Shown here one piece after another: positions 42,437 through 53,278 of a stretch of DNA of 64,000 bases. A model generated the notes under the pieces. It was not told the origin of the DNA. It made no database searches and saw nothing but the letters and a program-made list of their open reading frames with translations. The DNA is from Austropuccinia psidii (lineage: Eukaryota > Basidiomycota > Pucciniomycetes > Pucciniales > Sphaerophragmiaceae), in NCBI GenBank assembly GCA_023105745.1, contig JALGQZ010000009.1:37703359-37767358 (forward strand), given 5' to 3'. Both the position numbers and the translations under genes were made by a program. The first letter of the stretch is position 1, and every line of letters starts with the position of its first letter.

Positions 42437-44018
42437 ACTTAAAAAAATGGTGTATCAGTAAGTTATTGGAATAAAGTGTATTTAAGTTTCTAAAGCTAAA
42501 GCATTATTCAATTCCTTGAAGATAGCTCTACTTTCTGTGGTATCTGTACAAGCATTCCTTTAGCTTGTAAGGGAGTTGTTTAAATTACAGGTGAGAACTC
42601 CTAATTTTTGAAGTAAGGGTGCTTTAAGTAAACCAATAGAATCATTTCAGGTCTCTCACTAAGAGCTCCAAGAGCCACACCCATTCTATAGGGTTTTGCT
42701 TCTAAATTAAAAAGTTATATGAGATTTGAAATTGAGTGTTTGGCATATTATACCCCTAGTAAAAGGTCACCCAGATCTTGAAGGCTTGAATATGATAATA
42801 AAAAATGATCTTTTTAAGCTTAAAAAGCTATTTGTTTATATTTTAAAACATTTTTTGTCAATTTTAGAGATTTTTTATAGCAAGTAAATAAACAACAAAA
42901 GGAATCAGAGATTCTTTTGAAAGGACAAACTATAGCTCTGACATTTCTGGTTAATTTTGTAACAATTTATTCATGTTGGCTAAGAGCCTTTCTAAGCACT
43001 ATTCCTTGGCTATTTTGTGCAATTTTGTTTGTTTTAAAAAGCTTACATGTGGTATAGCCATTAAATCATCAGACTAGGGCAAAGAACTCCTTTGGAAGCT
43101 TGCATGATAATGAAAAACATTTCTCATGATGATCTCAAATTATTATGAAGCCAAAGCACATCCAATAATGCTACTTTTGGCAGATTTGTGCCATTTTTGA
43201 TGTTTTTTAATATGTTAAAAATGGTATAGCCATGAGGCCATCAATTTAACGCAAAAAATAGCTTTTTATGGCTATAATAAGATAAGAATCCCTCATTAGG
43301 ATAATTCCAAATGGTAGTCATCTCAAAACAAGACATTTAGAGCTGTTTTTGGCCATTTCATACTGTTTTGCATGTTTTTCAATGTTTTAAATGTGATATA
43401 GCCATGATATCAAGGTATCAGATGTGTGTTAAGCTCCAAACTTTAAGCAGAAACCCTCATCTTTGTCATTAAACATGGTCTTCAAGTCAAAAAATGGGCT
43501 GTAGAGCTATTTTTGGGCCATTTTATGTCCCATTTGGCATGATTTTTAAAGTTTTCCATATGGAAAGAGAAATGTTTGTTCAATTCTGAAATAGAACGAC
43601 ACACTCTCAGTTTGATGGTTACAGACTGTATTGAAGCCAAAAACGACCTTTAGAGCTATTCACAATGAAAGAAAAGCTATCCCCACCAGCAGTGGTAGCA
43701 GGTCCAACCTGCTTTCAACCTGAGTTTCAACGTTGTATCTAACCTTGATATATTTTTGAAGATACTTTCAGCCACATGTTTGGAAATTAAGAATTTTACT
43801 CAATTAAAATACATTATTATGGACCTCTCATGATTTTCGTTTGTTTACTATTTCTTTACATATAAACTACTCACCTATATAAAGAACTTTAAATTGAGAA
43901 TTATTGTATATAAGGAAAAAAATCTTTTCAAAGAAATATGTGAAGTAATTTCACCCCTATTCAATTATCTTTTTTAAATTAAATAGTTTACATATCTAAC
44001 ATGTGCATATAATTGAAA
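42437..44018. other. Unassigned DNA between elements C and D
   Basis: No gene recognised. The centre is a degenerate tandem repeat (next entry). The last five bases before element D (CATTT, 44019-44023) are its left target-site duplication. Confidence 0.5.
42980..43600. repeat. Degenerate ~172-bp tandem repeat, 3-4 copies
   Basis: TGGTATAGCCAT / TGGTATAGCCAT / TGATATAGCCAT lie at 43050, 43222 and 43394, each 172 bp apart. Each unit ends with a (T)TTTTGGCC-ATTT...TGTTTT-like block, seen also before the first and after the third. Similarity within units is partial. Confidence 0.7.
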
Positions 44019-44023
44019 CATTT

Positions 44024-44793
44024 TGTAAGGTGTGGATATGAAACTTTGATTAAAAATCAAGTACTTTTCCTGTCCTCAAAATTTGTATAAGGTAAAATTC
44101 AGTTAAAAATAGTATGAAATATTATTTTTAAGAGAAAACACGCCAATTTTATTGTTTATAACTTTATTAGTATAAAACAATAATATTATAAAAATTTATT
44201 GTTTTACCAACAACAAAAATTTATCCAAAAAATACTCTACAAGAGATATTTTAAGGCTACAAAAGAAATTTCTTCAAGGGCAATTTCAATTGGAATTAAT
44301 TGAGCAAAGAACTGCAAGCAATTAATTAAATAACAAAGTCTTTAAAAAGAATATTCAAGAGAAAACATGCCCAAAAGTGACCAGACTGAATTTGGAAACA
44401 AAGTGACAAAGTTTACAGTGATGAAAGATGCTTTGATTCACTTTTGGGGTGGTTCAGGGGTAAAAATGATTATAAGAGTTACAAACAATGATTATAATGA
44501 TTTTTTCACGTGGTTAAAAGGATTGAAATGATTTAAAAATGGTGGTTGGAATATTTGATTGATTGGTTTAACAGTGTTTAAACTAATTAATAAAAGGAAA
44601 AGATTCTAACATGAAGAGAAAAGTGGGGCAAAGAAGACATTCTTTTATAGCCATCAATTCTCTTACTCCAAAAGTAAAATTTACTTTTTTCAGTCGTTAA
44701 AGACAGTCTGACAACAGAAAAGCCAATTATGGCATCATTGAACCCTGGTTTAGACCAAAAAGGGCTGGTTTAAGCCATTTTTAGCCATTTTAG
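44024..44793 (-). repeat. 3' LTR of element D, distal part
   Basis: On the + strand starts TGTAAGGTGTGG and stops at TTTAG (44789-44793), where element B is inserted. It resumes at 54040. Confidence 0.92.
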
Positions 44794-45136
44794 TGTCACA
44801 GCCAAGGAGGCAGGGGCATTTCCAATCATCATCAGCAAATCATTATATCATGGATACCCTTCAGAACCCAATCAGCAAGGGGGTTTCATTCAATAATTCA
44901 CCCAATACAGTTTTCATACCTCAATACAGTTTTCATACCTCAATACAGTTCCATACAGGCAAGACTCAAATACAGGATTCACCAAATACAGGCCTGTCAT
45001 CAATACAGGCGCAAATACCTGTATTGACTGTATCACCTGTATTGGATTCACCAATACAGGATTCAATCCCCCATCCAACTCCTTCCAGCATACAGGCCAG
45101 TATCTCAACACTCAAACTCCAAGGCTGGCATTTCTC

Positions 45137-45143
45137 ACATATA
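45137..45143 (+). promoter_or_regulatory. TATA-like box of element B
   Basis: ACATATA in TCACATATACCAGC, conserved with family A, about 44 nt before the predicted transcript start at 45181. Confidence 0.55.
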
Positions 45144-45162
45144 CCAGCCCCTCTTCACCCAC

Positions 45163-45182
45163 CTGGGGGTTTTTTCCCCCAG
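45163..45182. repeat. Palindrome at the putative start site, element B
   Basis: CTGGGGGTTTTTTCCCCCAG, a perfect 7-bp inverted repeat with a T6 centre, ending on the first two bases of the predicted primer. Confidence 0.75.
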
Positions 45183-45194
45183 TTAATTAAAATA
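45181..45194 (+). promoter_or_regulatory. Predicted transcript 5' end and self-primer, element B
   Basis: AGTTAATTAAAATA is the exact reverse complement of the PBS at 45551-45564. It differs from family A at one base, matched by the complementary change in the PBS. Confidence 0.78.
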
Positions 45195-45256
45195 GTTGAT
45201 TTATTATTTAATATTATTTTATTCTCACTTTGGAATATTATTTTATTACTTATTAA

Positions 45257-45338
45257 GTTAGTCTTAGCCTTCCCTCACCTGTTCAGTAGAGTCCTGGTGG
45301 CCATATCCTTATTAATCCCTTTTCTCTTTTCTGAACAG
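45257..45338 (+). other. Candidate 82-nt intron in the LTR, element B
   Basis: GTTAGT donor, CTTATTAAT branch-point-like sequence at about 45309, T/C-rich tract and GAACAG acceptor; same layout as family A. A second donor-like GTAAGT lies at 45495. Confidence 0.4.
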
Positions 45339-45550
45339 GTTGAAACAGTGACTCAGGATTATTTGTGGTTGGCTCTTTATGATTGCTTTTGTTTTGTCTC
45401 TCTTATCTTTTATGCTTATTATTTTATGACTAGGAATTTATCCTCTTACTCCATTACTCTTATCATTTGAGTATTTCTTCTGAGCCCTCCATAAGTAAGT
45501 CTGTTCACTGAGTGCCAGGCCCTCTTCATTTAGAAGAGCCCCTGTGACAT

Positions 45551-45564
45551 TATTTTAATTAACT
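45551..45564 (+). promoter_or_regulatory. Self-priming PBS, element B
   Basis: TATTTTAATTAACT, one base after the LTR, complementary over 14 nt to 45181-45194. Confidence 0.82.
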
Positions 45565-46304
45565 CATAATTGCTTCTTTCCTTTCATTCATTTTATTCAT
45601 TTATCTCATTCTTCAATTATGATTTTTTAATGATTTTATGATTTTCATCAATTTTCATCTCTCTCATTTCATTCTCATGAAAATTTATTCTTTCTAATTT
45701 CTCTATTCTGCTGACCAATTCACTTTATTCTCTATCATCTTCATTTCTCTTTTGTTTGAATTCAGGTTTATTCAGGTTTTATTGCTTGGAATTAGTTGGG
45801 TTAATTGATTCATCATTCAGGGTTATTTGATTTGAGGTATTCAGTGGTTTTGATTGAAATTTCTCAAGATTATTGATTGATTGATTGATTGTTCAAGACA
45901 TTGATTTCACCTCAAGATTTTGAATTGACCTGATTGATTTGATTTGATTTGATTGACTTGATTTGATTCTTCAAGATACCTGATTTATCCTCAAGATTTA
46001 ATTTAATTGATTGATTTGAATTTGATTCCTCAAGAAAATTGAATTGATTTTTGAAGATATTGATTGGATTCCTCAAGACTTAATTGATTTGATTTTGATT
46101 GACTTGATTTGACTTATTGATTGAAATTGATTATTCATAAGAATTTGACTTTGTCATCTTCACTCTTCAAGATTTATTCATATTGATTCACTTCAAGACT
46201 ATTGATTGATTCTTCAAGATCATCAAGATTCTCATTTAATTTGATTTGGTCAAGCCTCAATTTATTCAAAGTATCATCAAGTTTTTATTCATTCTTCTTT
46301 CATA
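45565..46304 (+). other. Element B leader, TTGATTGA/TCAAGA-rich
   Basis: Low-complexity leader like that of family A, with (TTGATT)n runs and repeated CTCAAGA. No ORF conserved between A and B. Confidence 0.6.
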
Positions 46305-47663
46305 ATGCCAGTTCAGCATAGCCCACCAGCCAAGAATACAAGATCCCAGAGACATCAAGCTGTTCTCACTCCTACACCAAGGGCTCCTCTTGACCGCACA
46401 CCATCAGTTCATCAACTGAGTGCAAATCTGGACAGAGGACCACCAATGGAAGGAGAAGCACCCTCCAGAAGAGGAGGTGTGAAGTCTAGAAGATCAAGAT
46501 CATTCTCTGGACTATTGGGTGGTTATCCTGGTGTTTCTCAAGGGCCTAGAAGTAGATTGGGGGAAGCTGAAGATGAGGAGGGGGAGGAGTCTGTGGAAGA
46601 GGAAGAATCTGAGGAGACTGAAGTGGCAGCTGCCTTGGTAGGTGCTACTGAAGCTCCTGAGGCTCCAAATCTAGCCCTTTCTAATCAACCTTCTGTCTCT
46701 CAAGCTGAACCAAATTTCCTCAAGATGATGGAGCAAATGACTCAGTTTATGGGACAACTCACTCAAGCAGTTGCCCCAAGGGACACTTCAAAAGTCCCTG
46801 CATTCAAGACTCCATCAATGAAGGCACCTGATTCTTTTGATGGTACTAAAGCTCATAAATTGAGAGGATTTATTCAATCCTGTCAATTAATCTTTCATAA
46901 TGACCCAGCAAACTTCTTCTCTGACAGGAAGAAGGTGCTTTATTCAACTTCTTTTCTTACTGGTAGAGCTGGCAAATGGATTGAGCCTTACCTCTCAAAT
47001 ATCTCCAATGAAGACCCTTCTTACCTCCTCAATAACTGGCAGTTGTTTGAAACCCAGTTATTCACTCTGTTTGGTGATCCCAATGAAGTCAGAAAAGCTG
47101 AACAAGAGTTGGACAATTTGAGGATGAGGGAAAGTGGTCAAGTTTCCTTGTACATAGCTGATTTCAGAAGTTTAATGTCAAGAATTGGAGACTGGGGGGA
47201 AAGGGCCTATATTCATGTGTATAGAAGAGGCTTGGCATCAAGATTGTTGGACCAATTGGCTTCTCACCCTGGAACTTTTGATAGTCTTCAAGAACTCATG
47301 GATATCACCTTGGAATTAGATACCAGGTACCATGAGAGGCAGAAGGAAAAGGACAGTCATCAAGAGAAGAAGCCTCCAATCAGTGGATCCAACTCCTCCA
47401 AGCCTCCTCAAAGTTCATCATCCAAGAAGCCTTATCACAATAAGAATAAGAAGGGGAAGAATTTTCAAATTTCCAAAGACAAGCCTCATGCTGCTCTCCT
47501 CAATAAGGACAACAAATTAATTGGTTCTGAAAAGGAGAGGAGGATTAAAGAAGGCTTGTGCAATTATTGTGGTGGAAAGCACCCATTTGAAAAATGCTTC
47601 AAGAGGCCTGAGAATAGGCAAGGATCATCAGAAGGCTTCCCTAGCAAGCAGGGAAAAGCCTGA
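46305..47663 (+). CDS. gag: Gag of element B
   Basis: 452 aa starting MPVQHSPPAKNTRSQ, aligned with family A Gag through its length. Acidic stretch at about 85-110, capsid-type region with FDGTKAHKLRGFIQSCQL's counterpart of family A, Lys/Ser linker, and knuckle CX2CX3HX4C (CNYCGGKHPFEKC) near the end. It stops at TGA 47661-47663, next to the frameshift heptamer. It builds the particle and packages RNA. No defect seen. Confidence 0.92.
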   Translation: MPVQHSPPAKNTRSQRHQAVLTPTPRAPLDRTPSVHQLSANLDRGPPMEGEAPSRRGGVKSRRSRSFSGLLGGYPGVSQGPRSRLGEAEDEEGEESVEEEESEETEVAAALVGATEAPEAPNLALSNQPSVSQAEPNFLKMMEQMTQFMGQLTQAVAPRDTSKVPAFKTPSMKAPDSFDGTKAHKLRGFIQSCQLIFHNDPANFFSDRKKVLYSTSFLTGRAGKWIEPYLSNISNEDPSYLLNNWQLFETQLFTLFGDPNEVRKAEQELDNLRMRESGQVSLYIADFRSLMSRIGDWGERAYIHVYRRGLASRLLDQLASHPGTFDSLQELMDITLELDTRYHERQKEKDSHQEKKPPISGSNSSKPPQSSSSKKPYHNKNKKGKNFQISKDKPHAALLNKDNKLIGSEKERRIKEGLCNYCGGKHPFEKCFKRPENRQGSSEGFPSKQGKA

Positions 47664-47695
47664 GTGGGAATCATGATGTGTTCAATGGTTCTCAC
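47651..47695 (+). promoter_or_regulatory. Programmed -1 frameshift cassette, element B
   Basis: G GGA AAA at 47651-47657, spacer GCCTGA, stem GTGGGAA (47664-47670), 18-nt loop almost identical to family A, and TTCTCAC (47689-47695). Two stem pairs are swapped relative to A (A-U to G-C and G-C to A-U) and one becomes G-U, so the stem survives. Confidence 0.87.
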
Positions 47696-50600
47696 TTATT
47701 TCCTTCAAGAGCACAATTGTGCACTCTGAATACTAGTGTCAAGAAATCTTTAAAATTTCTTATTTTTTCTTCAATCTCTGATATTTTTTATAGTATTCTC
47801 ATTGATTCTGGTGCTACAAACTCCTTTATTGCAAAGAATTTTGTTCTCAAGTACTCATTGACCATGTCAGAGCTCCCTGAAAAGATTCCTCTTTTCATTC
47901 TGGATACCAGTGAATCCACTTCCCTGTTCATCACTCATTATACCAAGTGGGTTGTTGATTTACCTTCCTTCCCAAGCTTTGAATGGGATTTCTTTATCAT
48001 AGATTCACCCAAGGGAGAAGACCTAATATTGGGCTATGATTTTCTTTACCATTTTAATCCCATTATTGATTGGAAAAATGGATTGATCACCTATGATTCT
48101 AGTCATAAGGATTCTAGTGGTATTATTTCTTCTACTAGTAATGACTTATCCACTGCTGTCAACAGTGTTGCTCTGGTTGGTGAACTTAAGACACCTTCCT
48201 TTCCTCCTTCTGTCCATAACCCCTCCACTTTTCCCTCTCAGTCATTACTTCCATTAAGAGATGAAGTCTTCAAAGAGATAAACAATGTTGGAGAAGATTT
48301 TGCTATATCTTCACTTCATCTCTTTCAAGGGGATATGGACCTTCCTCCTTTATCTTTTCATGCCTCCCTGGAGGAGCAGTGGGATGAGGAGGAAGAGCCA
48401 GAAGAGATTGAAACTGAGCTGAAGGTAGTCCCTCCTGTTTATCACAAATATTTGGTTGTATTCTCCAAAGTGAAAGCAGAGAAACTTCCTCCACACCGTG
48501 CCTGTGATCATCATATCGAACTGGAGGGTCTTCTACCTCCAGTTGGTGTTATCTACTCTTTATCAAAGAATGAGTCAGAAACACTGCGGGCCTACATTTC
48601 AGAGAATGTAGAGAAAGGTTTCATCAGACCAAGCTCCTCCTCAACAGGAGCACCTGTCCTTTTTGTTAAGAAAGGGGATGGTGGTCTCCGTTTGTGTGTT
48701 GACTACCGCAAACTTAATGCTGTCACTAGGAAGAACAGGTATCCTGTTCCTCCAATGAATCAGCTTCTTACCGTCTTTAACGGTGCTACTATCTTCTCCA
48801 AGATAGATCTGCGTGGTGCTTATAACCTCCTGAGAATTAAAGAGGGGGATGAGCATTTAACTGCCTTTAGAACCAAATATGGCAGTTATGAGTATTTGGT
48901 TATGCCATTTGGCTTAACCAATGCTCCAGCTTCATTCCAAAATCTTGTGAATGATATATTTGCAGATTATTTGGATATTTTTGTTGTAGTGTACTTAGAT
49001 GATATTATGGTCTTCTCTAGCTCTTTGGATGAACATGTTAAACATGTGGCCTCTGTTCTCCAAAGACTGAGAGACAATAATTTGTTTGCTAAAGCCTCCA
49101 AGTGTGTATTCCATGCCTCAAGTGTGGAATACTTGGGCTATGTTGTTTCAAGTGATGGCCTCAAGATGGATTCTTCAAAAGTTCAACAAATACTCAATTG
49201 GCCTCAGCCCAAGAACATCAAGGCCCTCCAATCTTTTCTTGGCTTTGCCAACTTTTATCGTCGTTTCATTAAAAATTATTCCAAAAAAATCTCTTCTCTC
49301 ACTTCCCTTCTCAAAAAAGATTCTCCCTTCATCTTCAATGAGGAAGCTCTTAGCCAGTTTCAGATACTCAAAGAAGCTTTCACCACCGCTCCTATCCTCT
49401 CTCACTTTAATCCTTCTCTCCCAACTATTGTAGAGACTGATGCCTCTGATTATGCCTTGGGTGCTGTACTGAGTCAGGTGAATGACTCAGGAAAGCATCC
49501 CATTGCATTTGATAGTCGCAAGCTCTTACCAGCTGAACTCAACTATGAAATTCATGACAAGGAACTCCTTGGCATAGTTTGGGCTCTCAAGCGCTGGAGA
49601 GCCTTTCTCCTTTCTCTTTCTGATTCCTTTGAGGTCTTGACAGACCATTGTTCTCTCCAATATTTTATGTCCTCTAAAGTCCTTACTCGTCGTCAAGCCC
49701 GTTGGGCTGAATTTTTGTCTGAATTTCACTTTGTTATCACTTACCGCCCAGGCAGGCTGGCCACTTTACCAGATGCCTTGTCACGTCGGGACGACGTGTA
49801 CCCAGAGAGGGGGGTGGATTTCATCAGCAAGAATCCTCAAAACTTTCATCAAGTTCTCAAGCAGAATGAAATTCAAGAGTCAAGATTCTTTTCCATAAAA
49901 GTTTAAATGTTTTCAGATTTAGTTGATCAGATCCAAAGACAAGTATGGCAAGACATAGACTATAAAGAGATCCTCAAGAAATTAGCAAGAGGAGAATCAG
50001 TCCCAGACTATTCTCTTGAACCTCAAGCAAAATTATTATTGTTCAAAGATAGAGTAGTCATTCCAAGCAATCATGAAATTCAATTGGACATTCTTCAAAG
50101 GCGTCATGATTCACCATTGGCTGGCCATCCTGGCCAGGAGAAGACCCTCAAGCTCATCAAGAGGGATTTTTATTGGGCTGGCATGAATCAAATCATCAAG
50201 GACTATGTTTCCTCATGTCAGCAATGTTCAAGAAACAAGAACATCCACCATAAGAAGTTTGGATTACTCAAGCCTCTTCAAATTCCATCTGGTCCTTGGA
50301 ATTCTTTATCAATGGACTTTATCACTCAATTGCCCTTGTCAAGCAACTTTGATTCAATTTTAGTAGTTGTAGACAGATTTTCAAAAATGGCAATATTTAT
50401 TCCAACTTATTCAACAATCACTGCACTGGACTTAGCTCAAATATTCATTAATCATGTCTTTTCCAAACATGGTCTTCCAATCAGTATTGTTAGTGATAGA
50501 GGTTCATTATTTGTTTCATCATTCTGGACCCAATTATGTCAGCAGCTCAAGATATCAAGAGATCTTTCAACTGCATTTCACCCTGAAACAGATGGACAGA

Positions 50601-51379
50601 CAGAGAGGGTAAATCAGATTCTAGAACAGTATCTTCGGATGTATGTCAGTTACCATCAAGATGACTGGTACACCTGGCTCCCTCTGGCTGAATTTGCCTA
50701 TAATAATGCAGAACATTCATCCACAAAGCAATCACCTTTTTTCACCATTTATGGAAGAAATCCCAGCTTTGACTCAATCCATGTTTCTCAAGATTCACCT
50801 GCTGGAAAGTTATCAACAAAACTCCAATCAGTACAGCAAATTGTCAAAGAAGAATTAGAGTCAGAAATAAGAAGATTCAAGAAGTATGCAGATAGAAATA
50901 GAGCAATTCCACCTGATTTCCAACCTGGGGACAAAGTATGGCTAGCCTCCAAGAACATCAAGACAACAAGACCCACCAAGAAGCTCTCAGAAAGATGGTT
51001 GGGACCTTTTGAAGTTCTGAAGAAGATTGGCAGCCATGCATATCACCTCAAGTTGCCTCAACAATGGAAGTCAGTTCACCCTGTTTTCCATGTGTCCTTG
51101 TTAGAACCAGTGAAGCAATCAACTATCCCAAATCGACACCAATTGCCACCACCTCCAGTAATAGTGGAAGAGCAAGAAGAATGGGAAGTGGCTCAGGTTC
51201 TGGACTCAAAACTCAAGAGAGGTTCATTATGGTATTTAGTGGAGTGGAAAGGATTCAATGAAGACCCAGAAAGAACAACTTGGGAACCAGCTTCCAACCT
51301 TACCAACTCGCCAGACCTTGTCAAGGATTTTCACAGTTTGTATCCAGACAAGCCTGGCCCAAATGCCTCAAGAGTTTGA
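47657..51379 (+). pseudogene. pol: Pol of element B, one in-frame stop
   Basis: The same 1241-codon frame as family A, read after the -1 shift: protease DSG (LIDSGATNSF), RT with YLDDIMVFS, RNase H (ETDASDYALG), integrase finger, DDE core (SMDF, VSDRG, ETDGQTER) and chromodomain (WYLVEWKGF). A single TAA at 49904-49906 lies between RNase H and integrase (SIKV*MFSDLVD, where family A has AVKVDSFSNLID). The frame continues unbroken on both sides, with an ATG straight after the stop. Without readthrough or re-initiation no integrase would be made. Confidence 0.9.
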
Positions 51380-51500
51380 TTATGGTGCTTGGTGGGGATT
51401 GGAGCTTATGAAAGTAAGTTCCTCTCCTGGCATGCACCTTTAAGGGGGTATTCTACCCAAATTTGTTGTAAGCATCACCTTGGCCACTTTGTGAGCACTT
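51377..51500 (+). ncRNA. Conserved 3'-UTR element, B first copy
   Basis: Directly follows the pol stop. GGTGC (51384) and GCACC (51434) can pair; GTAAGT at 51414; ends ATCACCTTGGCCACTTTGTG. Closest to the first family A copy. Confidence 0.55.
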
Positions 51501-51678
51501 GTCAACTCTTCGGACAGGTTCAGAAGGCCTTACAACATAATACCCTCAAGATTTGGACCTTTCATCAAGATTTGGCCCAATCTTTTCTTTTATTTTCTCT
51601 TCTTTCTTAAATCATGCCATAAATTAAATTTCAAGACATTCATTATCAAATTCATCTTATGGCATATTTCAATTTTCA

Positions 51679-51790
51679 TTTATGGTGCTTGGTGGGGAGT
51701 GGGAGTTATGAAAGTAAGTTCCATCTCCTGGTATGCATCCCTGAGGGGTCTAATTCTTGTAAAACATTACCTTGGCCACGCTGTGAGCAT
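51679..51790 (+). ncRNA. Conserved 3'-UTR element, B second copy
   Basis: Same blocks about 300 bp downstream; GGTGC (51684) versus GCATC (51734) keeps pairing with one G-U. Closest to the second family A copy (CCTGAGGGGTCTA), so the duplication predates the A/B split. Confidence 0.55.
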
Positions 51791-52359
51791 CAAATGCTTG
51801 GTTTTATCTTTCAGAACATTTTGGCCAAAATCAAGAATCTCACCACAAGAAGGACAACCCTCAGGAATTTCTTATTTCTTTCTTTACTCTCTTTTTCTCT
51901 CAATTCTTTTCATTTTTATTTTTTATTTTTATTCCTTTTACTTGTATCTTTTATTTTTATTTTTATTTTCATTTTTATTTCTTATTTCAAAAAGCAGTAG
52001 TCATCACTCCCATATCACGTTTGGGGAGTCAATTCATTCAATAATCAAAGAGCAAAACACTAGTAATGGTAGAGACCACCTACAGATAATCCTCATCAAA
52101 ACTTCTTCAAGTCAGCCTTGAACTCATTCCTTAAGATCAAAATTGAAAGCCAAAACCCAATCAGCAAGGTGTTTATGGCAATTGACCAATCAAGGAGGGG
52201 ATAAGAAGAAGATGTTCAAGAAAAACAAAAATCAAGTTCATAGAAGAAATTTGTTCAAATGGCCCAATTGGCCAATTTCATCAAGATATGCACTTGGCAC
52301 AATGGGCCACATCAGACCTCAAAACATCAAAACAGCCATTTTTCATCAATTCTTATCAT

Positions 52360-52830
52360 AATATGCCTAATTAGGCATATTGGCAAATTTGCGCATTTTT
52401 GCGCATTTGCGCACTTTTGCGCAAAAGGGCCTTTTTTCTTGTCAAAAGCCTTCAAAAGGCCTTTTTGGCCAAAATCATTATAATTGCGCATTTGCGCACT
52501 TTGCGCATTTTTGCGCATATTTGCGCATATTTGCGCATTTTGCGCAAAAATGCGCGAAATGGCCAAAACCCACTTTTACGCCATTTTCTCACAATAAATC
52601 AGTTTTTTCATCATTTTCACCAATTTATGCCAAATATGGCATATTTGCGCACTTTTGCGCACTTTGCGCATTTTTGCGCATTTTGCGCAAAATGGCCAAA
52701 ACCCACCTTTAGGCCATTTTTTCACAAGATTTCAGTTTTTTCAGTATTTTCACCAATTTATGCCACATATGGCATATTTGCGCATTTGCGCATTTTGCGC
52801 ATTTTTGCGCATTTTTGCGCAAATTGGCCA
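52360..52830. repeat. TGCGCA clusters in tandem units, element B 3' UTR
   Basis: Four clusters of TGCGCA (about 4-8 each) are separated by GGCCAAAACCCA-type spacers. The last two units share CAATTTATGCCA.ATATGGCATATTTGCGC, 133 bp apart (52621 and 52754). Confidence 0.85.
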
Positions 52831-53241
52831 AAAACCCATTTATTCAAACTTTCAGGGATTTTGGTCAGGACTACTCATTTGGTCCAAAATTTCAATTGTT
52901 GGCCACCTTATGCCAACACTCTAAATATTCAAAATTATGATGATGTCAAGTGTTCTTGGGACAAAAACCCAAATCAACCACCTTTCAAAAGCCATGAGGA
53001 CTCAAGAAAGTTGATGAAGACATTCAAGACAAGATTAAAGAAAATTTTATGAAGATTGAAGGCAGTTTTGAATGAACAGAGGAAATTCACAATCAAAATC
53101 AAGGGGAAAATACCTACAAATAGTCAAATGAAGATTGGTTTGAGTATTGATTGAAGAAGAAGTTTTAAGGGGAAATCTTAAGGAATTGGGGGAAAGAACT
53201 GTTTGAATTGATTGCAAGCTCATCAAGACTCACTATACTTA

Positions 53242-53278
53242 TGGTGCTCAGAGCTCACCACTTTCAAGAGGGGGATAA
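53242..53278 (+). promoter_or_regulatory. Pre-LTR motif and polypurine tract, element B
   Basis: TGGTGCTCAGAGCTCACCA (53242-53260), matching family A, is followed by AAGAGGGGGA (53266-53275) and the LTR at 53279. Confidence 0.72.

Larger units (their letters stand above)
44794..45549 (+). repeat. 5' LTR of element B
   Basis: 756 bp. It contains repeated CAATACAG(T/G) motifs (about 44900-45065), a TATA-like box, the start-site palindrome and a candidate intron. It lacks the TGCGCA array that family A has in its LTR. An open frame across it is not conserved in A. Confidence 0.94.
51380..53265 (+). other. Element B 3' UTR (1.9 kb)
   Basis: Contains two conserved elements shared with family A, a T-rich stretch, and a TGCGCA-rich tandem region at 52385-52830. 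Open frames through the TGCGCA blocks are repeat artefacts. It is more than twice as long as the family A 3' UTR because the array lies here rather than in the LTR. Confidence 0.6.

Noticed and set aside
44793..45470. 225-codon open frame in the B LTR, also present in the 3' LTR
   Set aside because: Identical because LTRs are duplicates. It crosses the promoter and palindrome, is not conserved with family A, and the apparent start lies at the element edge.
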